From an uncultured Lentisphaerota bacterium (lineage in GTDB: Bacteria > Verrucomicrobiota > Lentisphaeria > Victivallales > UBA1829): a DNA stretch of 35,631 nucleotides. The notes under the pieces are model-generated. The model was not told the DNA's origin and did not search any database. It was given only the letters and a program-made list of their open reading frames with translations. Below, piece after piece: positions 6,101-14,380 of the stretch. Position numbers and translations under genes: made by a program. The first letter of the stretch is position 1, and each line of letters opens with the position of its first letter. The DNA lies in NCBI GenBank assembly GCA_900320095.1, contig ONQZ01000024.1, positions 1-35,631 of the forward strand, written 5' to 3'.

Positions 6101-7204
6101 TCAGGACGTTTTCGAGGTCAGGACGATGTAGAACGGCAGTTTATCCGCCCCGGAATCGTGGTCGCGCAATAGAATCTTAGTCAGGTGTTCCGGCGCGGGA
6201 TTCGGGCGCACGAAAAGCTTCAGGATGGAACAGAACACATTGTTCTTCGGCTTTTCGGCGACTTCATCGGCGTGCTTCAGCGCCCGCTGGTATTCGGCGT
6301 CCGTCGGAAGCGCGAACGCATACCCGTCCGGCAAACTCGCCTTGAAGAAATCGTTCAGGATTGCGCAGTAGGCTTCCGCATCCGCCGCGAACACCTCGAC
6401 CGGGGCCTTATCGCATTTCTCCTCATCGGCCTGTTTTTCGGACCGGTTGAGGTCAATCAACTGGTAAAAACGGTTTTTGGCGACCGGGAAACGGCTGATC
6501 CAGAACGGACGGGAACCATTTGCATCCGCGAGGACACGTTTCATCTGGATCCCGTATCCCATCGACGGCATAACGACAACGAAATCCTGCACATCAAGCC
6601 CGATTTTCTCGGGCGCTTTCACCTCGGAAGCATCTTCCAGGCGGCAGGTCATGAATTGCGTCGGCTTTTCCCCGTGGATCCGGTCGGCAAGCATCTGCCC
6701 CAGCGTTCTGTCGTCGTTCCACCGATCGGAGATCAAAAGTTTGTTCAAAAAAGCCGGAATGCTGTTTGCGCAGAACTCGACGACCGTCTCGTACGTCTCG
6801 ACGATCCAGAAACGCTCCGGGTCCTTTTTGTCGATCGCCAGAATATATTCCGCCTCACCGCAGTCCCCGGCAAACGCAAACAGATCGACAGAGGCGCGGT
6901 CGAAGCCGGGGAATGCATCTTTCCAGTCCTCGCCGGGCTCCTTGTCCCATTGTTCGGCGGGATACAGCTCCTTCCATTCTTCCGGGGTACGGATTTCCTT
7001 GAGGTCGGCAATATCCTCCATGTAGAACATGTGCGGCCAGCTGTCGCAACCGTCGAGCTCCACGCCGTTCCATTTTGCAACGAAACGTTTGAACTTGGAC
7101 GGGAACCGCAGATTCAGCTTCTTTTCGGCTTCCGCGATCTGTTCGTCGGAGATCGGTTTCGGTCCTCCGGTCACCAGACATTCAAACAGTTTTTCGGCTT
7201 TCAT
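6101..7204 (-). CDS. SUKH (SMI1/KNR4) domain fused to FGE-like domain
   Basis: 367 residues from the ATG 7202-7204, preceded by AAGGAGCAGGAA; an upstream in-frame start at 7258 falls inside the -10/leader region and is rejected. Residues 17-155 match a SUKH domain: ISDEQIAEAEKKLNLRFPSK, then FKRFVAKWNG, an acidic WKELYPAEQWD segment and DLFAFAGDCGEAEYILAID. Residues about 208-315 resemble the formylglycine-generating-enzyme/sulfatase-modifying fold: PFWISRFPVAKNRFYQLI, APVEVFAADAEAYCAILNDF and LPDGYAFALPTDAEYQRALK correspond to its conserved blocks, but the domain is short and lacks the copper-binding Cys pair, so catalysis is unlikely. SUKH proteins are common immunity proteins of polymorphic toxins. 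No toxin gene is adjacent except the DUF3990 module. Confidence 0.7.
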   Translation of the reverse strand: MKAEKLFECLVTGGPKPISDEQIAEAEKKLNLRFPSKFKRFVAKWNGVELDGCDSWPHMFYMEDIADLKEIRTPEEWKELYPAEQWDKEPGEDWKDAFPGFDRASVDLFAFAGDCGEAEYILAIDKKDPERFWIVETYETVVEFCANSIPAFLNKLLISDRWNDDRTLGQMLADRIHGEKPTQFMTCRLEDASEVKAPEKIGLDVQDFVVVMPSMGYGIQMKRVLADANGSRPFWISRFPVAKNRFYQLIDLNRSEKQADEEKCDKAPVEVFAADAEAYCAILNDFFKASLPDGYAFALPTDAEYQRALKHADEVAEKPKNNVFCSILKLFVRPNPAPEHLTKILLRDHDSGADKLPFYIVLTSKTS

Positions 7205-7246
7205 TTCCTGCTCCTTGGTCAATAGAAGGATAAATGTCTCTGTTAC

Positions 7247-7274
7247 AATATAGCGCAAACCATGCGGATTTCAA
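7247..7274 (-). promoter_or_regulatory. Promoter of the SUKH-FGE gene
   Basis: Minus-strand TTGAAA (7269-7274) and TATATT (7247-7252), spacer 16 nt, about 40 nt before the ATG. Further right, CGTGAC/GTCACG flank a 5-nt loop around 7328-7344, downstream of the EamA gene. No T-run follows, so it is at most a weak terminator. Nothing else is seen in 7275-7355. Confidence 0.6.
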
Positions 7275-7355
7275 GTCTCAAAAAGATGTTTATTCTTTTT
7301 TTTATGAGCATTCCATATCCCCAACCCGTGACAGATCGTCACGACTTGACTTCCT

Positions 7356-8273
7356 TCAGCGCGAGCGGACGGCGTTGACCATGTAGACGCCGAGGACGAT
7401 CAGGACCGCGCCGACGGTCTGAAGGAGCGTGAGCGGTTCGCGGAGCATCAGCGTACCGGTCAGGACGGACACCAGCGTCGCCACGCCGATGAACGACGCC
7501 GCGCGGTTCACGCCGAGCTTCTCAATGGCGGCGTTCGAGAGCCAGAACGCAAACACGGAACATCCGATCCCGAGGTAGAGCACGGCGATCAGGAAACCCC
7601 GGTTCCGGAACGGCAGGGCGACGAGCGTGCCGACGTTCCCGTCGTGGACGGCTTCGGCCAGTGCCAGCGCCGTGAACAGCGCCGCGCCGGAAATCTGCAT
7701 GGCGTACGCCAGCTCCGCACTCGTGTAGACGGACGCCTTGTCCACGCAGACGAGGTACAGCGAATAGGAGATCACGCCGAGCGACATGAAGAGGTAACCG
7801 GGCACGGACAGGCTGGCCGTCATGCCCACGGCGGTCACGCAGATCACCATGCCGACGAGCGTGGTCACGATCCCGGCGACCTGGAGCCGCGACGGCCGGT
7901 TTTTCAGGATCACGGCGGAGGCGATCACGGAGACGACCGGGATGCTGGCGACGAAGATGCCGCATTCCGTGGACGTGGTCCGGCTGATGCCGAGCGTCTC
8001 GCCCAGAAAATACACGCACGGACAGAGCAGGATCACGCGGAGGAGCGGCATCAGCGGCTTGCCCCGGAAACGCACCTTGATGAGTCCGGCGGCGATGCAG
8101 AGCGTCATCACGGCGGCGGCGATCAGGAACCGCCAGCCGAGGATGAAAAAGACGCCCGCCGTATTCGTGGACTGCTTGGTGAAGGCATAGCTCATGCCGT
8201 GCAGGATCTCGGCCCCGGCGGCACAGAGGCATCCCGTAACGAGGGCGTTTTTCGTGACTTCTTTGACTGACAT
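7356..8273 (-). CDS. EamA/DMT-family transporter (10 TM)
   Basis: 305 residues from the ATG 8271-8273, chosen for the GGGGAG 10 nt upstream; in-frame ATG 8289-8291 and TTG 8292-8294 would add 6-7 residues. Ten hydrophobic helices form two five-helix repeats, typical of drug/metabolite transporters. Characteristic parts are ILHGMSYAFTKQSTNTAG with GWRFLIAAAVM in repeat one, LGISRTTSTECGIFVASIPV, and the C-terminal RAASFIGVATLVSVLTGTLM with LREPLTLLQTVGAVLIVLGV. It is an inner-membrane exporter or permease of small metabolites; the substrate cannot be read from the sequence. It has its own promoter and stands alone. Confidence 0.88.
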   Translation of the reverse strand: MSVKEVTKNALVTGCLCAAGAEILHGMSYAFTKQSTNTAGVFFILGWRFLIAAAVMTLCIAAGLIKVRFRGKPLMPLLRVILLCPCVYFLGETLGISRTTSTECGIFVASIPVVSVIASAVILKNRPSRLQVAGIVTTLVGMVICVTAVGMTASLSVPGYLFMSLGVISYSLYLVCVDKASVYTSAELAYAMQISGAALFTALALAEAVHDGNVGTLVALPFRNRGFLIAVLYLGIGCSVFAFWLSNAAIEKLGVNRAASFIGVATLVSVLTGTLMLREPLTLLQTVGAVLIVLGVYMVNAVRSR

Positions 8274-8317
8274 GGACGGCTTTCTCCCCATCAAAAAACG
8301 GACGGGGTTATCCTAAT

Positions 8318-8346
8318 AATGTACACCGTTCCGCCCATTTTTGCAA
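8318..8346 (-). promoter_or_regulatory. Promoter of the EamA transporter gene
   Basis: Minus-strand TTGCAA (8341-8346) and TACATT (8318-8323) with a 17-nt spacer, about 45 nt upstream of the chosen ATG. Confidence 0.5.
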
Positions 8347-8375
8347 GCGGGAAGCGGGCGGATGCCGCGCATTGT

Positions 8376-9317
8376 TCAGCCTTCCATGATGTGCAGGGCG
8401 CGGATTTCGCGGTCGACGATGCCGGATTGCACGACGAACGCGTGCGGCTCCAAATAAACGTCCTCACAATCGCTCAATCCCTGCGCGCGCAGTTCGGACG
8501 CGATGACCGCGCAGACCGCTTCGATCCGTTCCAGCGTTGCCTCGCCGGATTCGCGCGCAGTCAGCAACTCGGTCAGTTTTCCAGACTGCTCGCCGAGTTT
8601 CGGCAGGTCCCGCATCGCGCGGAACACCCATTTGTAGTACGGCGCGAACCGCCGGTTCAGCAGGAACACCATCCGCGCGGCGTTCCGCACAAACTCGTCC
8701 AGCGCGAGCGCCGCCGCCCCGGGTTCGCCGTGCCGCAGACACCGCATGTAGTTGTACTGCCCGCTCTGCGCCATAAAGACGGCGCGCGCGGCGATCTTCT
8801 TCCGGCGCACGTCCTCCGGCATGCCGTTCAGGATCGTGTCGCGGATGCCCGAAAACACGCCGAGGCCGTCGCGGAACACCGCGCCGTTCGTCGCCTCGGC
8901 GAACGCGTGGTCCGGGGTATAGAGCCATTGCCGCCAGTCCTGCGGCGCGCCGGGGAACCCGAGATGCCGCCGGTAGAAATCCTCGATCGTGACCACGCCG
9001 TCCTCGGCGTCGCCGAGCTCGCTGCTGCCCGTGTCCGCGCCCTCGTCGGGGGGAAATTCCTTCCGCAGCCGGGCGTATGCGCGCTCCAGCCGGAACCCGA
9101 ATTCGCGTTCGTCCGCCTCGGTGATCCAGAGCTGGAACCCGGTGAAATAATCGTGGTCGCGCGACACAGCGTCGTCGTAGCCGAAACACTCCGAACCGTG
9201 CCCGGCGCGTCCGACGGCGATCCGCGAGACGACATCGCCGAACTCGCGTTCCAGCATCGGCGCGCCCGCCGATTCGTACCACCGCCGCGCCGCGTCAATG
9301 CCCCGCATAGTACTCAT
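8376..9317 (-). CDS. DUF4037 nucleotidyltransferase-like protein
   Basis: 313 residues if started at the ATG 9315-9317; an ATG three codons later (9306-9308) is an equal alternative. Residues 41-58 read GSECFGYDDAVSRDHDYF, which corresponds to the GS...D-x-D active-site block of the nucleotidyltransferase fold (Asp54 and Asp56). The remaining alpha-helical part, with LLNRRFAPYYKWVFRAM, fits the DUF4037 C-terminal region. The start overlaps the end of the TPR gene by 23 nt, so the two are co-translated. TPR-DUF4037 pairs occur in other anaerobes as I recall. The substrate of the predicted nucleotidyl transfer is unknown. Confidence 0.75.
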   Translation of the reverse strand: MSTMRGIDAARRWYESAGAPMLEREFGDVVSRIAVGRAGHGSECFGYDDAVSRDHDYFTGFQLWITEADEREFGFRLERAYARLRKEFPPDEGADTGSSELGDAEDGVVTIEDFYRRHLGFPGAPQDWRQWLYTPDHAFAEATNGAVFRDGLGVFSGIRDTILNGMPEDVRRKKIAARAVFMAQSGQYNYMRCLRHGEPGAAALALDEFVRNAARMVFLLNRRFAPYYKWVFRAMRDLPKLGEQSGKLTELLTARESGEATLERIEAVCAVIASELRAQGLSDCEDVYLEPHAFVVQSGIVDREIRALHIMEG

Positions 9318-10254
9318 CCGCGCGCCAGTTGAGTTCCTCCTCGACCTCCGGGAATCCGAGCGGACCGAACGCCGAGGCGCATTTGCGGCAGGTGTGGGCG
9401 TAGTAGCCGTCGCGCACCGCCGCCGGGTCGTCGAAACACGACACGGCGAGCTCGAGTTCGGACGCGACCCGCGGGTCGGAGCGGTCCTCCGCCGCGTACA
9501 TCTGCGCCAGATTCACGTGCGTGACCGCCGCGTCCATCAGGTTTCCGCACGCCTTCAGCACGTCCAGCGCCTTGCGGTAATACGCCTCGGCGTACTTCAC
9601 GTCGTGTTTCGCCGCGTACGCCGCCGCCATGTTGTTGAGCAGTCCGGCAAACCGCCAGTCGTTCGCGTCGAGGTGCGCCCCGTAGCACCGGAACGCCTCC
9701 TTGTAGTAGTTCAGCGCGCCGTCGACGTCGCCGAACGCCTGCAGTGCGGTCGCGCCGTTGATGAGGATTGTCCCGGCGGTGACGCTGCCCGCGATCCCGA
9801 TCTGCCCTAGCAGAGCGAATCCGTCGCGCACCGCCATCAGGCCGCGTTCGCGGTCGCCGACCATCCGGTAATGCCCCATGAGCTCGCTCAGGATGCCGAG
9901 TTCGCCCTCGCGGTCACCGATGCGCCGCGCCTCCTCAAGCCATTTGCGAAGATGTTCGCCGAGCCCGACCATATTTTCCGCGTTGAACAGCCGGTCGCAC
10001 TCTTCGATGACCTCGCGCATCGGGATGCGCTTCTGTGCGTTCCGGTGCGGCGTCGCGCCGTGGCCGTGGTCATGATCGCAGCAGTCGTCGTGGTCGCAGC
10101 CGCAGTCGTCGCCGTGGTCGTGCTCGCACTCGCAGCCGTTTCCGTGCGTGTATTCCGCGCCGGGACCGCTGCCGTGATGGTGTTCATGCCTGCATCCGCA
10201 GGGTTCCTCCAGCGGGCAGCGCGGCTCCAGATAATCTTCGGGGTCGATCGTCAT
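9295..10254 (-). CDS. TPR protein with His/Cys/Asp-rich N-terminus
   Basis: 319 residues from the ATG 10252-10254 with AAGGAG upstream. Residues 13-66 are packed with His, Cys and Asp: CGCRHEHHHGSG, CECEHDHGDDCGCDHDD and CDHDHGHG, a likely Zn/Ni/Cu-binding segment. From about 80 onward come helical TPR-like repeats (DGALNYYKEAFRCYGAHLDA; FAGLLNNMAAAYAAKHDVKY; AEAYYRKALDVLKACGNLMD; AAVTHVNLAQMYAAE). The C-terminus has HTCRKCASAFG, a further Cys pair. No signal peptide, so cytoplasmic. It is upstream of and overlaps the DUF4037 gene. A metal-responsive scaffold or partner for that enzyme is inference. Confidence 0.8.
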   Translation of the reverse strand: MTIDPEDYLEPRCPLEEPCGCRHEHHHGSGPGAEYTHGNGCECEHDHGDDCGCDHDDCCDHDHGHGATPHRNAQKRIPMREVIEECDRLFNAENMVGLGEHLRKWLEEARRIGDREGELGILSELMGHYRMVGDRERGLMAVRDGFALLGQIGIAGSVTAGTILINGATALQAFGDVDGALNYYKEAFRCYGAHLDANDWRFAGLLNNMAAAYAAKHDVKYAEAYYRKALDVLKACGNLMDAAVTHVNLAQMYAAEDRSDPRVASELELAVSCFDDPAAVRDGYYAHTCRKCASAFGPLGFPEVEEELNWRADEYYAGH

Positions 10255-10285
10255 AGTTCGGTTCTCCTTGTTCGTGGTCCGCAAA

Positions 10286-10314
10286 ACAATACCACAGGTT
10301 TCCGCGTTTGTCAA
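10286..10314 (-). promoter_or_regulatory. Promoter of the TPR-DUF4037 operon
   Basis: Minus-strand TTGACA (10309-10314) and TATTGT (10286-10291) with a 17-nt spacer, about 30 nt before the ATG of the TPR gene. Confidence 0.55.
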
Positions 10315-10344
10315 CCCCGCGCAGGGAAAAACCGGAGAAATCGG

Positions 10345-11256
10345 TCAGCGCGGCACTCGGATCAGCGAACGCCCGATATGTTTCCGGCTGAAGCTGATGA
10401 ACTCGTGGATGAAACGCTGGTCGCCGTCCGCCGTATAGATGAAGTCCACGCGCCGCAGGATCTCGCCTTCACTGAACGCCCCCGACCGGAGCACGCCCGC
10501 CTTGACCTCGTTTTCCACGGCGAGTTCAGACAGCACTGAGATGCCGCCGCCCGCCTGAACCAGAATCTTCACAGCGTCGAGCGAACACACCTCCGTGATC
10601 TTCGCCGGGTCGATCTCCGGTAAACCGTGTTCGCGCACGAAACGTTCCAGTTCCGCGCGTCCGCCGGAACCCGATTCATCGAGGACGAACGTCCCGCCGC
10701 CCCGGATGAAGTCGCCCAGCGAAAACGTCCTGCGCTTGAGGTAGCCCGGCGCGAAAACCGGGGTCAGACGGTCCATACAGTACGGTTCGGAGAGGAAATA
10801 GGCGCGGTCGTACGGCGCGTCGGTCAGCGCAAGCGCGAGTTCGCCAGCCGCGAGCATCCGGTGAAGCACCTCCGGACGTTCGATCTTCAGGTGCAGCGCG
10901 CGGTTCGGATGCGCCTTCTGGTACACGGCGTTCATGCCGATCAGCAGAAAACTCCCGACGGTCGCCGTCCCGCCGATGAAATACGACCGGCTCCGTTCGT
11001 TCGCGCTTCGCAGTTTCCGCAGGATGTCCGCCTCCACGGCAAAAAGGTGTTCGCACTCGTCGCGCAGGACCTCGCCCGCGGGCGTCAGCCGCACGGAGCG
11101 TCCCGTGCGATGAAAAAGCTGTACGCCGAGACGCCGCTCCAGATTCGCGATCTGTTTCGTGACGTTCGGCTGGGTCATCCCGCTCATCGCGGCGACCTCG
11201 GTGAAATTGCACACGGCGGCCGCCGTACGGAAGAGTTTCAGGCTTCGTTCGATCAT
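10345..11256 (-). CDS. LysR-family transcriptional regulator
   Basis: 303 residues, ATG 11254-11256 with GAGGTG spaced 4 nt. The N-terminal winged HTH is standard: FRTAAAVCNFTEVAAMSGMT, QPNVTKQIANLERRLGVQLF, HRTGRSVRLTPAGE. It is followed by a periplasmic-binding-like effector domain (about 90-295; ALALTDAPYDRAYFLSEPY, GGTFVLDESGSGGRAELERF). Length is typical. It is divergent from bioB with 166 bp between the start codons. A T-N11-A inverted repeat in that gap overlaps its own -35 box, indicating autoregulation. Control of the biotin operon is suggested by position only; known biotin regulators are BirA, BioR (GntR) and BioQ (TetR), none of which is seen here. Confidence 0.9.
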   Translation of the reverse strand: MIERSLKLFRTAAAVCNFTEVAAMSGMTQPNVTKQIANLERRLGVQLFHRTGRSVRLTPAGEVLRDECEHLFAVEADILRKLRSANERSRSYFIGGTATVGSFLLIGMNAVYQKAHPNRALHLKIERPEVLHRMLAAGELALALTDAPYDRAYFLSEPYCMDRLTPVFAPGYLKRRTFSLGDFIRGGGTFVLDESGSGGRAELERFVREHGLPEIDPAKITEVCSLDAVKILVQAGGGISVLSELAVENEVKAGVLRSGAFSEGEILRRVDFIYTADGDQRFIHEFISFSRKHIGRSLIRVPR

Positions 11257-11300
11257 ATTTCACCTCAAAAAATGGTTTTATGAAATCATTCGCCGCATAT

Positions 11301-11329
11301 ACTATACACCGATAACTTTTCTTTATCAA
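11301..11329 (-). promoter_or_regulatory. lysR promoter with overlapping T-N11-A LysR box
   Basis: Minus-strand TTGATA (11324-11329) and TATAGT (11301-11306) with a 17-nt spacer form the LysR gene promoter. GATAA-N7-TTATC (11311-11327) is an inverted repeat with the T-N11-A spacing of LysR-type binding sites. It covers the spacer and half the -35 box, the classical position for negative autoregulation of a LysR gene. Confidence 0.6.
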
Positions 11330-11348
11330 ACTATGCCGAACGATTATT

Positions 11349-11376
11349 TTCAATTTTGATTCGCGCGGAATATATT
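11349..11376 (+). promoter_or_regulatory. Putative bioB operon promoter
   Basis: TTCAAT (11349-11354) and TATATT (11371-11376) with a 16-nt spacer; a second TATATT at 11376-11381 pairs less well with TTGATT at 11356. It lies about 45 nt before the bioB ATG and 22 bp from the LysR box. No BirA-type operator (TTGTAAACC-like) is visible. Confidence 0.45.
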
Positions 11377-11422
11377 ATATTGGCCTTTTGAACATCCCCC
11401 CACCCTTTTTCAGGAGCCGCAC

Positions 11423-12430
11423 ATGAATCCCGATCCCCTCATCCACCCGCTCATCCTCAAAGCGTATGCCGTCCTGGACGGACAGCCGATCAGCCGCGCC
11501 GACGCGCTCGCCATCGCAGAAACCGTCCACGGCGCCGACCTGCTCGACCTCGTCTCCCTCGCGAACAAGGTCCGGCTGAAATTCGCACCAGCTCTCCACA
11601 GCTGTTCCATCATCAACGCGAAGTCCGGCAAATGCCGCGAGAACTGCCGGTTCTGCGCCCAGAGCGCCGCACACCACACCGGGATCGACACCTATCCCAT
11701 CCTCGCGCCGGAAGCCGTGCTGGAAGCCGCCGGGAAAGCCTACGCCGAAGGCGTCCGCACGTTCGGCTACGTGACCAGCGGACGCGGCTGGGAGAAGCCC
11801 GACCGCGATTTTCAGGTCATCCTCGACACGATGGACCTCCTGCACGCGAAATACCCGGACATGCGCCTCTGCGCCTCGCTCGGTATCCTCTCCGAGGAAT
11901 GCGTGAAGCTCCTCGCGGAACACCATGTATGGCGCTACAACATGAACCTGCAGACCAGTCCGGCGCGCTACGCCGACCTCATCGCCACCACGCACACCAT
12001 CGAACAGAAGCTCGACACCATCCGCCTGATGAAGAAGTACGGCATCACGAACTGCACGGGCGGCATCTTCGGACTCGGCGAGACGTGGGCGGACCGCGTG
12101 GACATGGCGTTCGCGATCCGCGAGCTGGACGTGGAGGGCACGCCGCTGAACATCCTCCTGCCGATCCCCGGCACGCCGCTCGAACACCAGGCGCACGTGA
12201 CGCCCGCGGACGCCGCGAAGATCTTCGCCATCTTCCGCCTCGTCAACCCGGCGAAGACGCTCAAATTCTGCGCCGGACGCGAGACGGTCATGAAGGATTT
12301 CCAGGGGCTGCTGATGCTCTCCGGGCTGAACAGCCTCATGACGGGCGGCTATCTGACCACGCGCGGACGCGAGATCGAACAGGACCGGGCGTTCGCCGCC
12401 GCGCTCGGCGGCTTCGGCGGAGCGGACTGA
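11423..12430 (+). CDS. bioB: Biotin synthase
   Basis: 335 residues with AGGAG before the ATG. A radical-SAM enzyme that inserts sulfur into dethiobiotin in the last step of biotin synthesis. SIINAKSGKCRENCRFCAQS (62-81) holds the CxxxCxxC cluster ligands Cys71, Cys75 and Cys78. YNMNLQTSPARYADL and GIFGLGETWADRVDMAFAIR are further BioB hallmarks, and CAGRETVMKDFQGLLMLSGL with NSLMTGGYLTT closes the barrel. Full length. First gene of the operon: the bioD GTG start comes 2 nt after its stop. Confidence 0.97.
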   Translation: MNPDPLIHPLILKAYAVLDGQPISRADALAIAETVHGADLLDLVSLANKVRLKFAPALHSCSIINAKSGKCRENCRFCAQSAAHHTGIDTYPILAPEAVLEAAGKAYAEGVRTFGYVTSGRGWEKPDRDFQVILDTMDLLHAKYPDMRLCASLGILSEECVKLLAEHHVWRYNMNLQTSPARYADLIATTHTIEQKLDTIRLMKKYGITNCTGGIFGLGETWADRVDMAFAIRELDVEGTPLNILLPIPGTPLEHQAHVTPADAAKIFAIFRLVNPAKTLKFCAGRETVMKDFQGLLMLSGLNSLMTGGYLTTRGREIEQDRAFAAALGGFGGAD

Positions 12431-12432
12431 CC

Positions 12433-13146
12433 GTGGCGCATTACATCTACTTCGTTTCCGGGATCGACACCGGAGTCGGCAAGACGGTCGCGACCGGAGT
12501 CATGGCGCGCTGGCTGCTCCAAAGAAAAAACTCCGTTGCCACGGTCAAGCTCGTGCAGACCGGATGCCGCGGCTTCTCCGAGGATCTTGATGCGCACCGC
12601 GCGATCATGGGCGTGCCACCGCTTCCCGAAGACGCCGCCGGACTGACCACGCCGCAGATCTTCGACTTCCCCGCCTCGCCGCACCTGGCGGCCGCGCTCG
12701 AACGCCGCACGGTCGACACGGGCCGCATCTCCGAATGTGTCCGGAAGGTCTCCGAACAATACGACGTCACGCTGGTCGAGGGCGCGGGCGGTCTCGCCGT
12801 CCCGCTCACGGAGGACTTCCTGACGGTCGACTTCGCCGCCGCGGAACTCTGGCCGGTCATTCTGGTGTGTTCCGGCAAGCTCGGCGCGCTGAACCACGCG
12901 CTGCTTTCGATCGAGGCGCTGAAGCACCGGGACATGGACCTCGCCGGAGTCGTGTACAATTACTGCGCCGAAGCCGATCCGGTCATCGACAAAGACACGC
13001 CGCGCATGATCGGACGCGCCATGCGTCAGGCGGGATATCCGCCCGCGCTCGTCCGCCTCGGCAAATGGGATGTTACTTCAAACAATGTTCAACTCCCGGA
13101 TTTCTCGCCCATTTTTCAGGAGGCGCTGCATGGATTGCACCGTTGA
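12433..13146 (+). CDS. bioD: Dethiobiotin synthetase
   Basis: 237 residues. A GTG start (12433-12435) directly after bioB is chosen because it gives the family N-terminus MAHYIYFVSGIDTGVGKT; the frame is open further upstream but antisense-like. The P-loop is GIDTGVGKT (10-18), followed by the substrate Lys in ATVKLVQTG and the EGAGGLAVPL motif. It closes the ureido ring of 7,8-diaminopelargonate with ATP and CO2. Ribosome-binding is probably GGCGGAG inside the bioB end, and translation may be coupled. Its last 17 nt overlap bioA. Confidence 0.95.
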   Translation: MAHYIYFVSGIDTGVGKTVATGVMARWLLQRKNSVATVKLVQTGCRGFSEDLDAHRAIMGVPPLPEDAAGLTTPQIFDFPASPHLAAALERRTVDTGRISECVRKVSEQYDVTLVEGAGGLAVPLTEDFLTVDFAAAELWPVILVCSGKLGALNHALLSIEALKHRDMDLAGVVYNYCAEADPVIDKDTPRMIGRAMRQAGYPPALVRLGKWDVTSNNVQLPDFSPIFQEALHGLHR

Positions 13147-14380
13147 TCGCGCCAATATCTGGCATCCGTACGCGTCCGCCGTCACGCCCCCGCCCGTGCT
13201 GGGCGCGTCCGCCTCGGACGGCGCATTTATCACGCTCGACGACGGCACGCGCCTCGTCGACGGCATTTCCTCATGGTGGTGCGCGGCGCACGGACACAGC
13301 CGGCCCGAAGTCGTGGAGGCGATCCGGCGTCAGGCGCGGGAGCTCCCGCATGTGATGTTCGCCGGGTTCACGCACAAGCCCGCCATGGAACTCGCCGAAC
13401 GCCTCAACGCGCTCATGCCGCGCGGCCTCAATCATTATTTCTACGCCGACTCCGGTTCCATCGCGGTCGAATGTGCCCTGAAAATGGCGATCCAGTATCA
13501 GGCCGCGACCGGACACCCGGAACGCTGCCGCATCGCCGCGCTGAAGGGCGGCTACCACGGCGACACCGTGGGCGCGATGGCGGTCAGCGACCCCGGGGGG
13601 ATGCACCGCGTCTTTCACGGGATCCTGCCGCGGCAGTTCTTCGCGGAACGCCCCTCATGCCGGTTCGGCGGCGACTGGGACGAGGCGGATTTCTCCTCAA
13701 TGGAAACGCTGCTGGACGAGCATGGCGACGAACTCGCCGCGGTCATCGTCGAACCCATCTTCCAGGGGGCGAACGCGATGTGGTTCTATCACCCGGAATA
13801 CCTCCGAAAGCTTCGCGCCGCCTGCTCGGCGCGCGGCATCCTGCTGATCTTCGACGAGATCGCCACAGGATTCGGGCGCACGGGCAGGCTGTTCGCCTCG
13901 GAATACGCGGGCGTCACGCCCGACATCATGACGATCGGCAAGGCGCTGACCGCCGGGACGATTTCGCTCGCCGTCGCCGCCGCGTCCGACCGGGTCGCCG
14001 CCCCGATCCAGGTGTTTCTGCACGGCCCGACCTTCATGGCGAATCCGCTCGCCTGCGCCGCCGCGTGCGCCTCGCTCGACCTGCTCGGAGCCTACGACTG
14101 GAAATCCGAGGTCGCCCGCATCGAAACGCATCTGAAAGCCGCCCTCGCCCCCTGCCGCGACTGCCCGAACGTCCGGGACGTCCGCGTCCTCGGCGCGGTC
14201 GGCGTGCTGGAGGTCGGCCGCATCCCGTCCCCCGAAACGACTCAGCGGATCGTGCTGGAAACGGGCGTCTGGCTGCGTCCGTACGACCGCTTCATCTACA
14301 CCATGCCGCCGTTCGTCACGGACAACGCCGCGCTGGACCGCATCGCGTCCGCCATGAGGAGCCTTGCCGATGCCGTCTGA
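13130..14380 (+). CDS. bioA: Adenosylmethionine-8-amino-7-oxononanoate aminotransferase
   Basis: 416 residues from the ATG 13130-13132, with AGGAGG 6 nt upstream, inside the end of bioD. A fold-type I PLP enzyme that makes 7,8-diaminopelargonate. GISSWWCAAHGH (45-56) is the BioA substrate loop, ALKGGYHGDTVGAM has Tyr142, FDEIATGFGRTG (241-252) has the PLP-ring Asp242, and TIGKALTAG places the Schiff-base Lys at 271. The N-terminus NIWHPYAS is also typical of BioA, which separates it from related omega-transaminases. It overlaps bioWF by 11 nt. Confidence 0.96.
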   Translation: MDCTVDRANIWHPYASAVTPPPVLGASASDGAFITLDDGTRLVDGISSWWCAAHGHSRPEVVEAIRRQARELPHVMFAGFTHKPAMELAERLNALMPRGLNHYFYADSGSIAVECALKMAIQYQAATGHPERCRIAALKGGYHGDTVGAMAVSDPGGMHRVFHGILPRQFFAERPSCRFGGDWDEADFSSMETLLDEHGDELAAVIVEPIFQGANAMWFYHPEYLRKLRAACSARGILLIFDEIATGFGRTGRLFASEYAGVTPDIMTIGKALTAGTISLAVAAASDRVAAPIQVFLHGPTFMANPLACAAACASLDLLGAYDWKSEVARIETHLKAALAPCRDCPNVRDVRVLGAVGVLEVGRIPSPETTQRIVLETGVWLRPYDRFIYTMPPFVTDNAALDRIASAMRSLADAV

